Source of the DNA: Montifringilla adamsi
Lineage: Eukaryota > Chordata > Aves > Passeriformes > Passeridae
NCBI GenBank assembly: GCA_017590115.1
Contig: JAGGNK010006892.1
Location: 16,717,736-16,781,735 of the forward strand
Length of the DNA stretch: 64,000 nt
Direction of reading: 5' to 3'
Program-made: the position numbers and the translations under genes
Shown here: positions 27,401 through 42,400 of the stretch, in pieces
Layout of the letters: each line of letters opens with the position of its first letter
How positions within the stretch are numbered: the stretch's first letter is position 1
The notes under the pieces: model-generated
Told to the model about the DNA's origin: nothing
The model's input: only the letters and a program-made list of their open reading frames with translations
Database searches by the model: none

Positions 27401-30400
27401 TGTTCTAATGACTAGAAAAACTCAGAGGCAAACAATAACAGATATCACAGGATCAGTCTCTGGTCTCAAAGTCCTCCAGAGCAGTTTTCTATACTGAAAT
27501 GTAGGAGATGCCAGACCACCTCTATTCCCACTGTAAACATGCCCACACCTGCAGTGTTGCCAGCACAGTGGATGACAAAACAGAGAAGCCAACTGCACCT
27601 CCAAAGCCACTTTTCTACTTGGACTGCCGGACCACCCCTGCTATGTAGGAACACAGCACTGTCAGCTGAAGGCATCTCTCACTTGCATGAAGACATTCAG
27701 GACTAACAGAAGACCATTCTTAAAAAAAAAAAAAAAAAGCAGCAAGATAACCAACTTCTCACTCACCTTCATCCCTACTGGATCACCTCTTCACAGAATG
27801 CACAGAAACCTAGCCTTTCAATAAATAAGCACAATGCCTATTATAAATCTATTATCTAAAGATAATACTGAAAAATCACAGTGAACTATTTTCAGTTTTG
27901 TGAACTAATGTCCTGCCACCTAGCCTGTGCTCTACCAGCTTGGGCCACCAAACCAAACTAAAGCAGCATGCCTATTAATAGACAGTCCTTGCAATCCAGT
28001 TAACAGTGCTTTTGTCTCACTCTTATCAATGCTGTTGCTTCCACATTAAGTAGGCCTCCTACTTTAGAAAGCCAAAGTATTCATGTTGATAAAGAAGATA
28101 AAGTACTTGCAAACAGTGTAATGCTATCAATAAAGAGAACAGGTATTTTTCTTTCATCCTTTACTCTTAATATCGTCTCAAGTAAACACCAACAAAGTCA
28201 AATATGTTCACTATGTTAAGATTACTCTAGTTTGCTCTAAGTAGCCTGAAGCCACTACAGCTTTTTGCATTTATTTGCACTTACATTAAGCCAGCATTAA
28301 AAATGCTATAGAGTTCATTTACCCTTTTTTTTTTTTCTTTCTAGGGGCAAGAATGCTAAATATCCGTAATGGGAAAAATAAAAACATTTAACAATCTCTT
28401 TTTGGAGCAACAAAATGAAGCAAAGAAATGCATTCTTTGTACCCTGTGCCAGGTATGGTACAAAAATGCCTTTTAAAATGAAAGGCCACACATTCACTAA
28501 TCCAAAAGCAAACTGCCTCACTTACCAATTCTTGCCTAACAAAGCCCTAAAGCCTAATTTCTGGTGACTGGCAAAAGTCTAACAGACATTAAAGATTCAG
28601 AGGTAACACACTGAATCTCTGAGCTTGTAACTTGGAGAGACCAAGCACAGTCTTTCCCCTACAGGTTCTCAAGGTTTAATGCAGCCCCAACACTCCTCTC
28701 ATAAAGGTGTTCTAATGATTACTGGATCCATAGGAACTCCCTTATGGGCAATCTTCATCACATACCAAAATCTTCTGTTTAAAAATAAATTTTAAAAAAA
28801 AGCCACCACCAACAACAAAGACCTCAAAGGAACCCACAGCAGGCAAGCAGGCTATAGGGTAGAGATAGCTCTGTTCTGGCAACTGCAGATAAGCAGTCTG
28901 ATCAAGACTTGGGGAAAACTGGCTTCAGCTACCCAGGGAGATCTAGAACAGCTCTACCAAAATCCAGATTTGCATCAGATGAAAATCCTGTACTGTGCAT
29001 CTTCTGCCATCATTCAACTTCAGTTTATGCACTCTAACTAGATTTTCCTGAAACCTGTAAACCCCATGAATTATTTACACAGCAGCAGCGCTCCAAACAC
29101 CCAGGACATTAGCAGGTACGCTCAGTGCTGACCAAGAGGCAGCATGCAAAATGCACCACTAGCAATGCTAATAGTGCAGTATTCACTGTTCAGACTTGGT
29201 TAATGAACTAGGCTACAGATAATGAACTGAATTTATCAGAGGCAGCTTAGACAAGCCATTTGCTTGCTAGGCAGCACTTTGCAATAACTATGACATGTAT
29301 GGACAGAGCTGCTCCTACCCTTAATGGAGTAAGTGATGAGTAGATCTGCTAAACTTCCTTCAGCCAATAGCAATCAGATTACAAAGACAATCCCGCTGTT
29401 TTATTAAAATGTAAGAGCACTGGGAAAACAATTTATTCAGGAAGTCAGGTTTGTTCTCGTGTCTGCACACATGTACAGATATTGTGGAAGAACTCAGCAG
29501 AAGGAAAACACACATTAGGAAAGCCCTGTTTCTTCAAAGCATCTTCTCTATTATGCAGACAAAAGGAGGGATATTTTGCCTTGATCAGATAGGGGTTGAT
29601 AACAGTTTTGGGGCATAGTTTTACATTTAAGAACAAAGCATAGCAGACTGCAGCTCTACTACCAACCCAACCAATGCTGGCCCCTCTACAGTTTGTGGCA
29701 GATCCTACTGCAAAAGCCCAACAAATCCAGCACTATGTCTTCATCTCACCACTGACAACTTCTTTCACCGGGAAGGGCTCAGCCAGCAGCAAGCCAGCCA
29801 TGTCTCAGGGAGCACCATTTCCTCACTAGTGCTGCTGACAGCTTAGACATCCTGAATGCTGATCTGAGGTAAAGTATTGTGAGAGAGTGGCCCTGCAAAG
29901 TGGCGCCAGCTTTGAAACAGTGGGGCTCCCTCAGCACCCTTGAGGACAACTACCAACTCACCCTTAATAAATCCCCCGAAAGTCTCATCTTTTAAATCCA
30001 AATTTGTCCAAAATAGCAACATCCCCAAACCCAGAAGTCCATACTCTAGAGGATCTTAGCAGAATACCAGTTTTCAGGAAGATACTTAAATACATGGCCA
30101 TATGGGCATACTCTGAGCACACCTATATGCCATACAAGACAGCTGAAATTGCCTTTACAAGAAGACATTAGATTACAAAATCGGGAACTAAGGTTTAAAC
30201 AAACTCTCAAACCTCTGGGTCTCAAATCCATATATCTCTTTTATTGCATGGGAGGAACAAAGACTGATCCAGAAGCAATTTTTATCATCAAGGACCAACT
30301 AATGGACACAGTCAGGCATGAAGTTCACTCCCAGCATTTCTTCAAACCCCTTCTCTCTGCTTTATAGCTACGAGACACATGGTGCAGGAGACAACAGGGA

Positions 30401-33400
30401 AGGATCACTTGGAGGAGGAAGTGACTAGGTTACTGAAGAAAAAAGGGCTAATTTTACCTCCTCCTGACTCCCTTAGATGAAGGTCCTGCTACTCAGCACA
30501 GGCATACACATCCAAGCACTCACCTTAGACACTCAGACACACCTTTGAATTGGCATGGAGCAGATCCCATCTGCATGGCTAAGGGCTTGCACAAGCCACC
30601 AAAATTAGCCTACCTAAGAGGGTACCCCAGCATTATACTAAAAGTTCTAAGGATTGAGTGTTAAACTAAGAGCAGCACATTCTTAATCAACTACATCCTT
30701 ACTACTGTGCTATTTTTGCCATTCTCCAAATGTGTTTAACACAGAGCAAAGCAGATATGAAAAAGATAATGCAGGGAAACTCAATTATAGTCCATTCTCT
30801 TCACTGAGGCAACTTTTTTTTAAATAAAAATCATATCAAGTTGTTGATGAAGTACTTAGAAAATATGACTGCAAGGTACTATTACAGAACCTCTCATGTA
30901 CCAAGCCATGCAGGCTCATATGGGTTATGTGGCTTATTGTATTCATTAAAGGTTCACTACAACTGTTAGTGGGACTGTTAATGGAAGCATTCAAGAGAGG
31001 AAATTGGCAACCAATTCATTCTCTCTAATTGCAAAATACTTTCAGATGTCTCATGCAGCAACCAAATGCCCTGCAGAAAACAGCATGTAACTTCATAGTG
31101 TAATAACTAATAAAATTAGTCTATTGTGTCCTTATTTATCTTTTAGTAATTTGTCTAATTTAATATCTACTAACTACATTGAAGTCTAACATGATGCAGG
31201 AACAAAATTAATACTGTCTTGTTAAACAGAAAGAAAATTTTAGCCCTCCTCCTTCAGAACAAGGACTGTTAAGCAATCCCACATGATGAAGGGAACACTT
31301 CATGACCATGTCAAAGACTGCACTGAATCCCAGAATTATGAGTATAACCCACACAAACTCATCACACAGCTTCCATGAGAGCAACAAGAAACGCCATCCC
31401 CAGTGCAGAGTGGACATCATGCAGTTTCCTATTACCAGCAGAAAGTCACTATAAACCTGAGGGTAACTATTTCCAGAGCTCTCAGAATAACAGATACATG
31501 GCAGAGGGAGTCTGCTGTCCTCTATCACCATCACAGCACAGGGCATGCAGAGAGGCAGCACATTCCTCAGAGTCATTTTCTGGCTCTAACAGACATCTTC
31601 TTCCATTTAAGGCACCTTCAAACAGGAGTAAATATGCTGGTGTGAGAATTAGCAGCCCTCCCAGAGGACTGCTCCCTGGATCATTTTCTGGCCCTAACAG
31701 ACATCTTCCATTTAAGACACCTTCAAACAGGAGTAAATATGCTGGTGTGAGAATTAGCAGCCCTCCCAGAGGACTGCTCCCTGGCAGCTTCCAAAGGACT
31801 TGGAATATCAGACAGAAACTACCACCTGTCCAAGAGAAGAGTTGCAGCAAAGGGGGTGGGAGAATGGATACCTACATTTCAGGTTTCTTGTATTTTGACT
31901 GAGAAGGGTAGCTACTGTACTCCCAGCCTTCAGCACCAAATGAAGAACCTAGTGCAGAACCTCTTATATTGATTACAACTGATCTGTATCACCAAGGTCT
32001 ACCAAAGCCAGAACACAGCTAATTATGTTTAGGGCAGCTTAACAAAGACATATCTGCACTAAGCTCAGAACAGACTTGTGAACTTAATGAACATCTTCCA
32101 TGTAGGACAAGTTTATTTTCAGTGTAATGGATGTATAAACAGACTTACAAAACAGAAAATTCAACAGCAGTTCTATGTTTAACCAAGGACAAGGATAAAA
32201 ACTGCCATCACACGCCTCTGCCTGTCCCTGTCAGGAAGAGAGCACTACTGACAGATAAGAGAGGCTTACAGGTTTGCAGTATCAGCCAGTCTTATCTCTG
32301 CTCTGCAGCCTTAGCCAAAACATCAGACCAAGGATGAGAATAAAGCTGATGGAACTAAAACCTCATGTGGTTTCTTCCTTTTTCCTTTGAAGCACATTAT
32401 ATGAAAAATATAATTACCAGTTATTTTAATGCTGCAGCCACCTGCTACTATTATGCCAAAGTCCTACACTATAAGCATAGCTGGAGATGTTTTCCCCAAG
32501 AAAGTATTTTTATTTTAAAAATCCCAGCCTTCTTACGCGGGTTGTTCTTCCTGGAACAGCTATGTTGTCTGCAGCATCTGTACTGGATGAGTTTCAAAAA
32601 TATTCTCTCCTCTCACCCACCACCCCCAAAGAGAGATAATAGCCTCAGTGGCTTGATCTCTAGAAGATATATTATGATGCTTTGACAGATTGTTCTGGTA
32701 ATCCTATAGATCAGACCCTGAACTGCTGCAGACTGGTGACAGTGAATTTGATTTAGGCAGAGTTATGCTGACTTGACCTGCTGAGCCTGCAACCTTACAG
32801 GTCTCCTTCTAGAGTCCACACAAAGCTTGTCATTGCCAAAACGTTAAATGTTTGCTTTCTATTGGATCAGGATTCAGCTTGACCTATTGCATCATTTCTG
32901 AGACTTTAAGTACATTTGTACTGTATCCATCTGTCACTTTTGAGACATTCCAATACCTGTCTGCAATCGGCAGAGTTTTATTGCAATCGCTTCTAGAATG
33001 AGCAAAGACAAGAATCAGAGACCTTTTCAATATTTAATTATCTAGGATTGCATAGGCTGCTGCGAATTTAGAGGAAATTATGTTTATGACTCATGTGCTG
33101 GTACTGGAGGAGTTTGTCATTAAAAAGTAGCCCTAGGGAGGAGAAGGGGAAAAAAAAGCCTAAACCAACCAACCACAGCTGAAAATCACCACCTGGCTGA
33201 CTCAATTTCCAGTGACAGTGCATCCACTGAGGCACAGCAAGCACTGGTGTTTCCTTCCTAGGAAAGGCTTATCACCTAGACTTCAGATGATGAACCCAAG
33301 AGGTGCTACACTCAGAATTTCAGCTATAGCCATTCCTGGATTTTATACCCATTGTTTAAGACTTTTTGTGAAAGAGGAGACACCTTTTGAAAGAGAAATA

Positions 33401-36400
33401 GTTCGCACCCCTAACACAAGTTTCATACCCACTCCCTTTTTTTAAAAAAAAGATGAAAGCAAATACTTCAATTCTCTGAAATAACTACTGGGGACAAATT
33501 TCATATAGCAGTTTTTTCTGAAAGACTGCAAGCCTTATTTCTCTTCACTCTACAGACTATTACAGAAATTATTTGGTCACATATGAGCAGTAAGTCCAAA
33601 CTAATAAGCATTAATTTGCTATTCCACGTTTAGAGGTCATTAGAAATATTACTGAAACACCATTTCCACACAGCTGTTCTATTTTGCTGTGAATAGCAGA
33701 AGTACTCAGTGGAGAGAAATCCCTCCCATTCAGTTACTGTCCTAATACTGGGCTCCTTACCAAAACAACAGTTCCTTGCCAGTAATGAGCCCTACATCCC
33801 AAGAAATTTGAAGGAATCTCTTGCATTAAGCAAGTATACCCTTCATCTTTAACATAACTCCTACTATGCAGCTGTTGAGAGCCATCACTGTAGTACTCAT
33901 GTCACAGGAACACAGAATTACAGGAAAGAATTATGAATTTGTAAGTATTTCCTCTCAGGGTTTAGATTTTTACTATGCTTTTACCAAGCAATATCTAATC
34001 AGAAATAAAGAAATAAAGTCATTACAATAAAAGCAGACACAGGTCTTGCTTACTAGTAGATCATTACCTTAGCTCTGAATAAACCTTCCTATCAAGAAAA
34101 CAGGTCTTCAGCTTTTCCATGCAGAAAATTGAAGAAAAGATAGTCAGTATCTACCTTAGACCATTAGAGTTGAACACATCTAAAATGAGTTTTTTCAACA
34201 AGCACAACCTTCCCTCCTTTGAAACCAGCTTACCTGACTGGAATTCAGAGCTACAAGAAAGGACAAGTTTCCTAGGTGCTATAGCTTATCTTACCAAAAT
34301 CTCTACAGACATGACCTTCTTCTACTTTTCCCCCTTTTTAAAGTCTTCCTATCTGTGTGCATTAGCTTCTCTCCCACACCAATTACGCATCTGGGGCTCA
34401 TTAGTCTAAACAGAGCTGTAATAATTTTCATCAGGTAGAACTTCTTACCTAGCTAAGCCTTTTTTCTAGGGAGGAGTTAAAACACAACCTATTGAGTTTG
34501 CCTTGTCACTCCATTACCCCACCTCAAAGAGAGTGTCTAATGTTATCTTTACTGTTTCTTTTTGTAAGTGTTGGTATTACTACAGCTTTTACAGCTTTTT
34601 TTAAAGTTTATTTGTAATACCATGCATGTTAAAGCCTGTACAAACAATCAGAAAAAGTTACTGTCATTTTTTTCTGCCCATTTTAAAGCTTGGTTCTTAA
34701 TTAACTTATTATTCAAGTCGTCTTTCACAGTGCTTCTTATTGTAAATTGATTTTTCCATTATAGGTGCATATAGTAGGAAAACTCCTTCAATATCTCTTC
34801 ATATCTTTTGGTGCATGAGGTAATTCTAAAGCATCTATTTCTGCTTTGACCTTAGTTTTATCTACTTGCCTTTCTTCTGTTAATCCACTTCTATTTTTGG
34901 CTATAGCCTCAGCCACAGCATAGTCTTCTAGTTGAAGCACTGCCAATCTTCTTAATGTAGAACTTCCCTTCCCCCTTCTTCAGGTTGTTAATCACTCTTC
35001 TCAAATTTTAGTCTACAAAATTGGATATATCAGTTTTCTTATTAGAATTGTTTATGTCAATATAGAATCATTGTTAATAAACAACTTAGACAATAAAAAA
35101 TAATGCCAAAAAACCTACAGATATATAGTTTATAAAATTACCTTGTAAAAATAAACCTTTCTAAGAAGTAGAGGATTAAATAAAAAGTCATGTTCTGTTT
35201 ATTTTGTCCAGAATATCCAAGTGTACTTAGTTTCATGAGGTCTGACGCCACCACAGCCAGAAGGCAACTGTGGAAAAAAAACGTAAATCTAATGGCTGTA
35301 AACTTACCTGACTGAAGAAATATTTTTGTATACGACTCTCTGTTTCTGAGCATCATACAAACACTGTGTAGGTGCCTGTGATCTTCATCTTGCCCTCTGA
35401 AGTAGATAAATAAAATTATTCCCTTGCTCTGGAGCCACTGATGACAAAATACTTGAAACTGCAGTGAAACAGCTTTAGCTCCTCACAAAGACAGGAGCCA
35501 CCACATAACTGCTACTTTTCTCTACCTCAGTAAATTTTGTGGCTCCTGCTTAGGGTACTAACATTTTATTACTGAATGCTAATTTGTGTACTAGTTCTGA
35601 TGAAAATAAAAAATATGGTTGTTTGCAGTTGCTGAGTCCCAAATTAATGACAATGTACTCTCCAATAGTACCATCTGCCCTCATGAGATGTGAACTGGTA
35701 CACAGAAATATAAATGTTTTCATCTCATCAGAGGGCAAAACTGTTCTGATTTGAAGCCTGTAAAAGAATGATGCAGAAATTCAGCAAGATGCTTGTGTCT
35801 GTAAAGTGGTGGGTGTCTTAAGAAGGGACTCTATTTTAAAAAAAAGGGAGGAGGTTTCTGGTAGGAAGATCTAAGATTAACTCTTGTCCTTGATTGTCAG
35901 GATTTCTCTATATAGAAGATGACACTGATAAGAGAGTTTAATGTCTCTGTAAACAACAGCATTCCTAGCAGGAATGGCAAGTACACCCTGGGAATCTGGC
36001 TGTCTAATGAACCAAAAAACCAAAAGGAATACTAAATTATTTAAATCCCCTGCTACTTAGCTCTAACACAAATTGCACCGTCTCAACCAGATCATATCAG
36101 ATTTATTATTACAGCTATTTTATTCCCGTTTTTTCTCCCTTTGGGGTTTTGGCAGAAAGCCCTCAAAGAAAATGATTTAGGTAATTAGCTGGCAGACCAG
36201 AACTTCAACAAAACCACCCAGTGTTGAGGACTGCAGAATCTTCTTTGCAGTCCAGTCTTTCTTGATGGTGAAAGTTTAGGACTGCTGAAGCCTCTCAGCA
36301 GTTGAGGTTGGGAACACTTACTGCTCTCTGCCATGCCATGCCAGACAGTCCCTTGCATCTCACTTGAACTCCTACCAGAAACAACGTGGCTAAGAACACT

Positions 36401-39400
36401 TGAGGGAGAGCATAGAGTATGGAGTCAGGGGTGGAAATGGCCAGAGATTTAAAGTAGGTGCATCTACTGTGACACAAACCAGACTTGTTGTTTTCAGTGG
36501 AAATCCTGCAACTAAAGAGGCCTTCTTGGGTCTACTGTGGGATTTTGGACTTTGCACATGTGCCACTCTGTCACAAGAGAGGGAATGGTAATGGGGTGAT
36601 GCCCTGTGTGGAAGGTACTGTCTTTTTGTGTATCTTCCAGTAATTTTACTGTCATGGAAGTACCACTCAGCCTGCAGTCTGACAGCCAGGAACTTCGAAA
36701 CAGGCAGGCATACATCCACTCCTGGGGCTGGAAAGAAACTGTCCAGGAACTTTTGTAGTCGGCAGGATTCATTATGAAAAGTTGGCAATAATGCTAATCA
36801 AAAATCTGAGAGCTTTCCTAACAAATACTGGAATAACTGAAAATAATATATTTTCAATATTGATAGTTGAAATTTTTTGCACTAAAAATAAACCCCAAAG
36901 CTTTGTAAAATCTGGGGGTTTTTTCTCAATCTTAATTGTGTCGGTGATCTTTCCCAAATTATCCTTTGAGCGCACCAGCTGATAATCAGTTATCTAAAGC
37001 TCTCAGATGCCATGTCTTACATACCTGCAACTGCTCCAAAAGGCTTAAGTAGCTTGGTTGGAAAAGATAAGAGACTGAAAGGAAAATATTTGTAGCAAGC
37101 CACACTTAAGAGCTGTCCCAGAGGCAGAAAGATCTTGCTGCAGAGATACTCAAGTGCCTTTTCAAAATCTAGTATACTGCTCTGCTCTACCCAGTATATG
37201 TGCAAGAAAGACTTGGTGATTAACTACCCCTTAAAAGAACATGTTGGCAATCAGCCTCTAGAGATACTGTCTGTAACAGATATTCTAGTAATTGTACTAC
37301 TACAGACATAATTAAAACATGCCACAATACAACGTGGTACAGGAAAACAGGTCTGAAACACTTCCCTGTTGCAGTAGAAAAGCTAACATAGGTGCTTAGG
37401 AAATTGCTTCACAAGTAGCGAATCGGCTCTGTCAGATTCAAAGATTATTTAAAGGCTATACTTGATAGCTCAAACAAGACTGGCCAAAGGAAAATGAACC
37501 AGCCAAGAGTACTGCCCTGTAGCAAGTCTACAGAGCATCACTTGACAACTCTCCAGAAGAGCAGAAACAGATGACCTGGTTGTTCATAGGGCCCTCAGCA
37601 AGGCTTCTCTACAATAAAAATGCCTTGTGAATCGCTAATTGGAGAGTGATCAGTTTTAGATGCTGACATCATTTTTCAAATGATCATCCAAAATACTATC
37701 CAGAGTCAATGAGAGCTATCAGCTTGAAACTTCTTGTAGAGGGAAGGAGGGTTAATGGTAAGAAAAAAAGTGAATGCTTTAGAGCAACATCACTTATGAA
37801 GTCATAGATTTCCAGGTTAAAAAAACACCCTGCAGAGTTGGCAGAGATCAAGACTGCACTCAAACCTTGTGGCAATGGAAATGCAATACTAAATGACTAT
37901 TCTTTCTATGCCCAGTGAGTCCCACACAGGAAGTACACCCAGCAGTTCCATCGTCTTGGTGACATTCTAGGACCCTGAACAGACAAGCAGATTTCCTTGC
38001 AGTCATTTCACTGTTAGATATTTTAATCCTTCATAGAACTAGAGTGGCATTTCTGCCAAATCACACTAGTAGGACAGTGCTTTTAGGTCTGCCCAGAAAA
38101 GGAGAAAACTGACTCACCCAACACAGGGAAGTATACTAAAGCAGATACTGCAAGAAAACTAAAATCTGAAACAAGAGTCCTGTGGAGAGAGTGGCACAGA
38201 GAAGGAATAAAACAGTTTCTATAAATAGGCAGTACATGTGTCTGTTTCAATGGAGTTATGAATACTCAAGTAGCATAAGAGAGTTCATATATTGGCTATA
38301 CCGTGAGTGGAATTTTAAACTTTTATTAAATACATTCATTTAATTTGATCCTAGAAACAGAAGGGTAGTTAAATCTCTTATGTCCTCAATTAACTCCTGA
38401 ATAACCGTATTCCTTATCATCTGAGTGCTTTGATCTTTAATGGATTTATTAATAACCTCACCTCCCCCATCACAGTAGGGAAAAGAAATGTTTCTTCTGC
38501 CACTCCACTTAGGATCTTGGTTATTTATGAAGTTGCTCCACAGTAACTGTGCGTAAATCACCTTTTTCTAATTCAGTGTCCTAAGCAGAGGTATTTCATT
38601 TTCCCTCCTATTCTAATGCAAACTAACTCTCACAGCCAAACAAGCTTTAAGCAAAGGCAGCAGAAGTTCAGGTCGGCCTACAGTTAGCCCTGTCGCTGTC
38701 ACCACCTCACTTTACAGACGTGCAAGATCCCACACAGCTTGAGAAGGCTCCCCTTTGTGCTACTACAGAAACAGTAACATAGAGCATAGGGTTTGTTGTG
38801 ATGAGCACTTTGTCTAAAGGCATAATTGTCACTGATGTTTGTAATTGTCACTGGTGTTTACATAAATAGGATGGGGCCTTTGATGTGATAGAATAAGCTG
38901 CACATTATACTACACTGCGTGCCAGTTAAATGTGGATGAAAAGAAATGGGAGGTCTGTAACACACCAAATTACCACCACACAGTTTGAGCGTGAGCATGA
39001 ACAAACACAGACTGAAGTAGTCTGTCTATTCTGTACTAACTTCTGCCACTAAACTGGTAGAAGTTCAGTCTTCACCTGGAAAAGTTTCCCATCACAGAGC
39101 AGAATTTCTGTGTGCTAACACTATGGTTGCAATCGTCCTGCTTAATGTTTCAGTGACTCTTGATGATGCTAATGGGTGGTCAAAGCACTTGCTGAGGAAG
39201 TACACACCTCCCCCGTTCAGTCCCCACTGTCACTACTCCTGCCAGGTGCATTTCTTTCAGCAGAATAGGGCTTTTACTCTTACTAAACCAGTTTTAATAA
39301 TAGTATTTAAAGAATTTGTTAGGTCAGCACTTTGCTGATCCCTTCATAGGGGTTGTTTGCTTAAAAATGTATCCAAGGCAATGGATCCAAGGCAATGCTG

Positions 39401-42400
39401 ATCCTCCTGCAAAATAGGATGTAGGTATCCCGTGAGTAGAGGTGATGAGAGTGAGCTTCAAGGTTAAAGCTTTTTAGCCTTCACCATGCCTCTTACACCA
39501 CCTGAACCTGCCTCCACAAAACCAAATTACACTTTATTTGATGCAGCAACAGCCATATGTAAATGATGCAGAGCTGATGATATATTTCACCTATAGCTCC
39601 TGTGCATTTTATATGTATCTATAGGAATTATGTCTAACCTGTAAATGACTACAGATAAAATCAAAGAATCATTACAGTTGGAAAAGACCTCTGAGATCAT
39701 CAGGTCCACCCTTTGACTGAATACCACCATGCCCCCTAAACCTTACAGAAAAGAGCCATGTCTACTCACTTTTTAACACTTCCAGGCATGGTGACCCAAC
39801 CACTTCCCTGAGAAGCCTTTCCAATGCTTTAGCCATCTTTGCTCAAGGATAAAAGCTTTGAGCAAAGTACAAGTGCCTGTGTAGAGTTTTAACTGCTCTG
39901 TATGATGCTTCCCAACAGTTGCAATCATGGTAATTATATCACAGCACAAAAATAGCAAAAATAAATTCTTGCATAGACATTTCTCTGAAAAATGGAAGAG
40001 ATAGATCCTTTACAATGAAAGGACTAGGACTCTAAAATCAAAAACACAGCATAAACTATAAGCAAGTATTTCACAGAAAAAGCAGATGGAAAACATATAA
40101 AAGGAGTATTGTTTCATACCATGAAATTATGTTTATATTCCAGCTTCTCATGTCCTAAGAGAAGATTCTGTTACTACCTTTACACTAAAAATACTTTTCT
40201 TGCTGATGTGTATCACTGAGCAATTGAAAAAGACCACAGTAAATAATATAGAGATCAGTTGTACCTTTAATCCATTATAAAGCTGAAATTTGATTTTTTC
40301 CCTAAAAATAAAAATGCCATTGTAGTCCAATGTCTTATTGATGGTTTCTTATTTTTAGTGATTTTAAGGAGGCAGGAAGGAGAAGAACAAGTTAGTCTTT
40401 GATGTCTGTGGTTACAACAGTAAGGAGCTAGAGACTTTGAGAATAATTTAAATCTAATCAATTTAGCTCAGTTGGTAAAACATTACAGCAATAAAAAGGT
40501 TTACTTGTACAAGGAAAAAAATCGATTAAGGAGCAAATGCATAAAAAAGAAATGCAGTGATCATCTGAGTGGCAGAAGGTGACTTCCCATCTCTAAATTC
40601 TCCTTTTCACGTCATCTGCTTTTCTGGTAAGTGCTTTATATGGGTGTTAAGCAGGTTTAAAACTCCATCAAATATACCAGTTACACTTTATACTGTATTA
40701 GCACACGTAGAAGACACACTACCAAATGCAAGAGGGTCAAAAATCTGAGACAAAAAGACTGTGTTAGACCATCACAGAGGTAGTGTTCTTCCTGACTAAA
40801 GAATGTCTATAAGCTACTGAAATGCTTTACATGGTATGAAAATAAATCTCAGTGACCCAAACTAAAACCTAATAGTTTAGATTACCAAAACTCAAAAGTA
40901 AATAAAACTAGCAAATAAACCAAAATACTTCAGAGCAGGAAAGATCTCTCCTAAAAAGGAAAGGAGAGAGAACATTTTGATACATGGATGCCAAAAAACC
41001 TGCAATGGATAGACACAGTTACCTGACCTTAACTAAGGATGACAAAAGGGTGACTGGTTCCCCCTCCACACCATTCAGCTCAGAAGGGTCTTGCGATTTT
41101 GCAGTGCCACCACACAGCCACATCTGAACTGCTTGTCAGTGGACAGTGGCTCAGTCTCCAAAGGTATTCTGTTACATTTGGGTTCAGACAGCCCAGAACC
41201 CCTCACATGAACCTGTTTGGCCCCCACAGACAGCAGGTCTGCACATCAAGCCACAACATGCTGTGAAAAACAGAGCTACTGCCTTTCTGTGTCTGGTACC
41301 TGCTGGCATTCAGGTCATACAGGCTGGTAGTGAGCCACATCAGCACTCATCCCAGTGACCAGGTAACCATCTGATGGCTAATGTTGACATAAGCAAGGCA
41401 GTGGGAATGCACAGGAATGGGGAAGGAAGGACTTTCTGAGTGGCTGAGAGATTGGTTCTGGTTGTCCTGTCACCAGAGCTGGTTCTCATGTACTAAACCA
41501 ACTACAACAACTTAATAATAGATATTACTCTTGTAATATTCTAGTGCTCTTGAAAATATTCTAGATAGGAAATACATGGTTCAAGAGCTAAAAATTGATC
41601 TTAATGCTAACCAGCAACCTCAATCTTTCTTCAAAGTATCATCTAATTTGCATTGCCCTTATGTGAAATGCAGGGAACATGTATAAGTCTGAGACTGTGT
41701 ATAGATAAATCCCTAGATAAATAGCTAGATCTGGGTGCCCTAACCACCAAGGGCATCAAGGCACAACTTAACCACCTAGATCCGTGAGTATCATTGTGGA
41801 TTGTGGATGACCAAGCACTGGAGATATTCAAGAACCCTCTGGACACAGTCCCATCCAATGTGCTCTAGGATGACCCTGCGTGAGCAGGGAGTTTGGACCC
41901 TCTGTGGTCACTTCCAACCCATTGTGTGTGATTCTGTCATTGACAAAAGCTGAAGCTTAAACTCCTTATGTATGCTATGCTGAAGCTAAACATTCTCCAA
42001 GCAACAAGAACCTGGTATCTGAAAGGAGCCTAGGTTTGGATTCCAAAGGTTAAGTCACAAAAAGATGTGCAGCTCTGGGAAAAGAGCCTCCCTACCACAG
42101 GACAGGGTTTCACATTGGACTGCAGAAGTGAACACAGCCCCAAACACTGGAGAGTGGAATCTGCTTAACTGCAACTGTTTCATCTGAATGGCTTAGGCTG
42201 AAGATAAGTAGAGCTGGTAATATGCTAAATCCTATCCTGAAACCTTACCATTTCCTCTGAGCAGACATAGCACTCCTCTTTGCTCAGCATCCCACTTACT
42301 TCAGCCGCTATGCAGAAGTCCCTGAAGTTCTGTCCTTGCTACCAAGCAGTGAGACCAAACAGAAAAATGTTACTAGACTGACCAGGTTTGCAGAGGAGCC

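Noticed and set aside
31375..31902. 175-codon frame with internal peptide repeat
   Set aside because: The peptide repeat reflects the DNA tandem duplication, and both strands are open; no family match.
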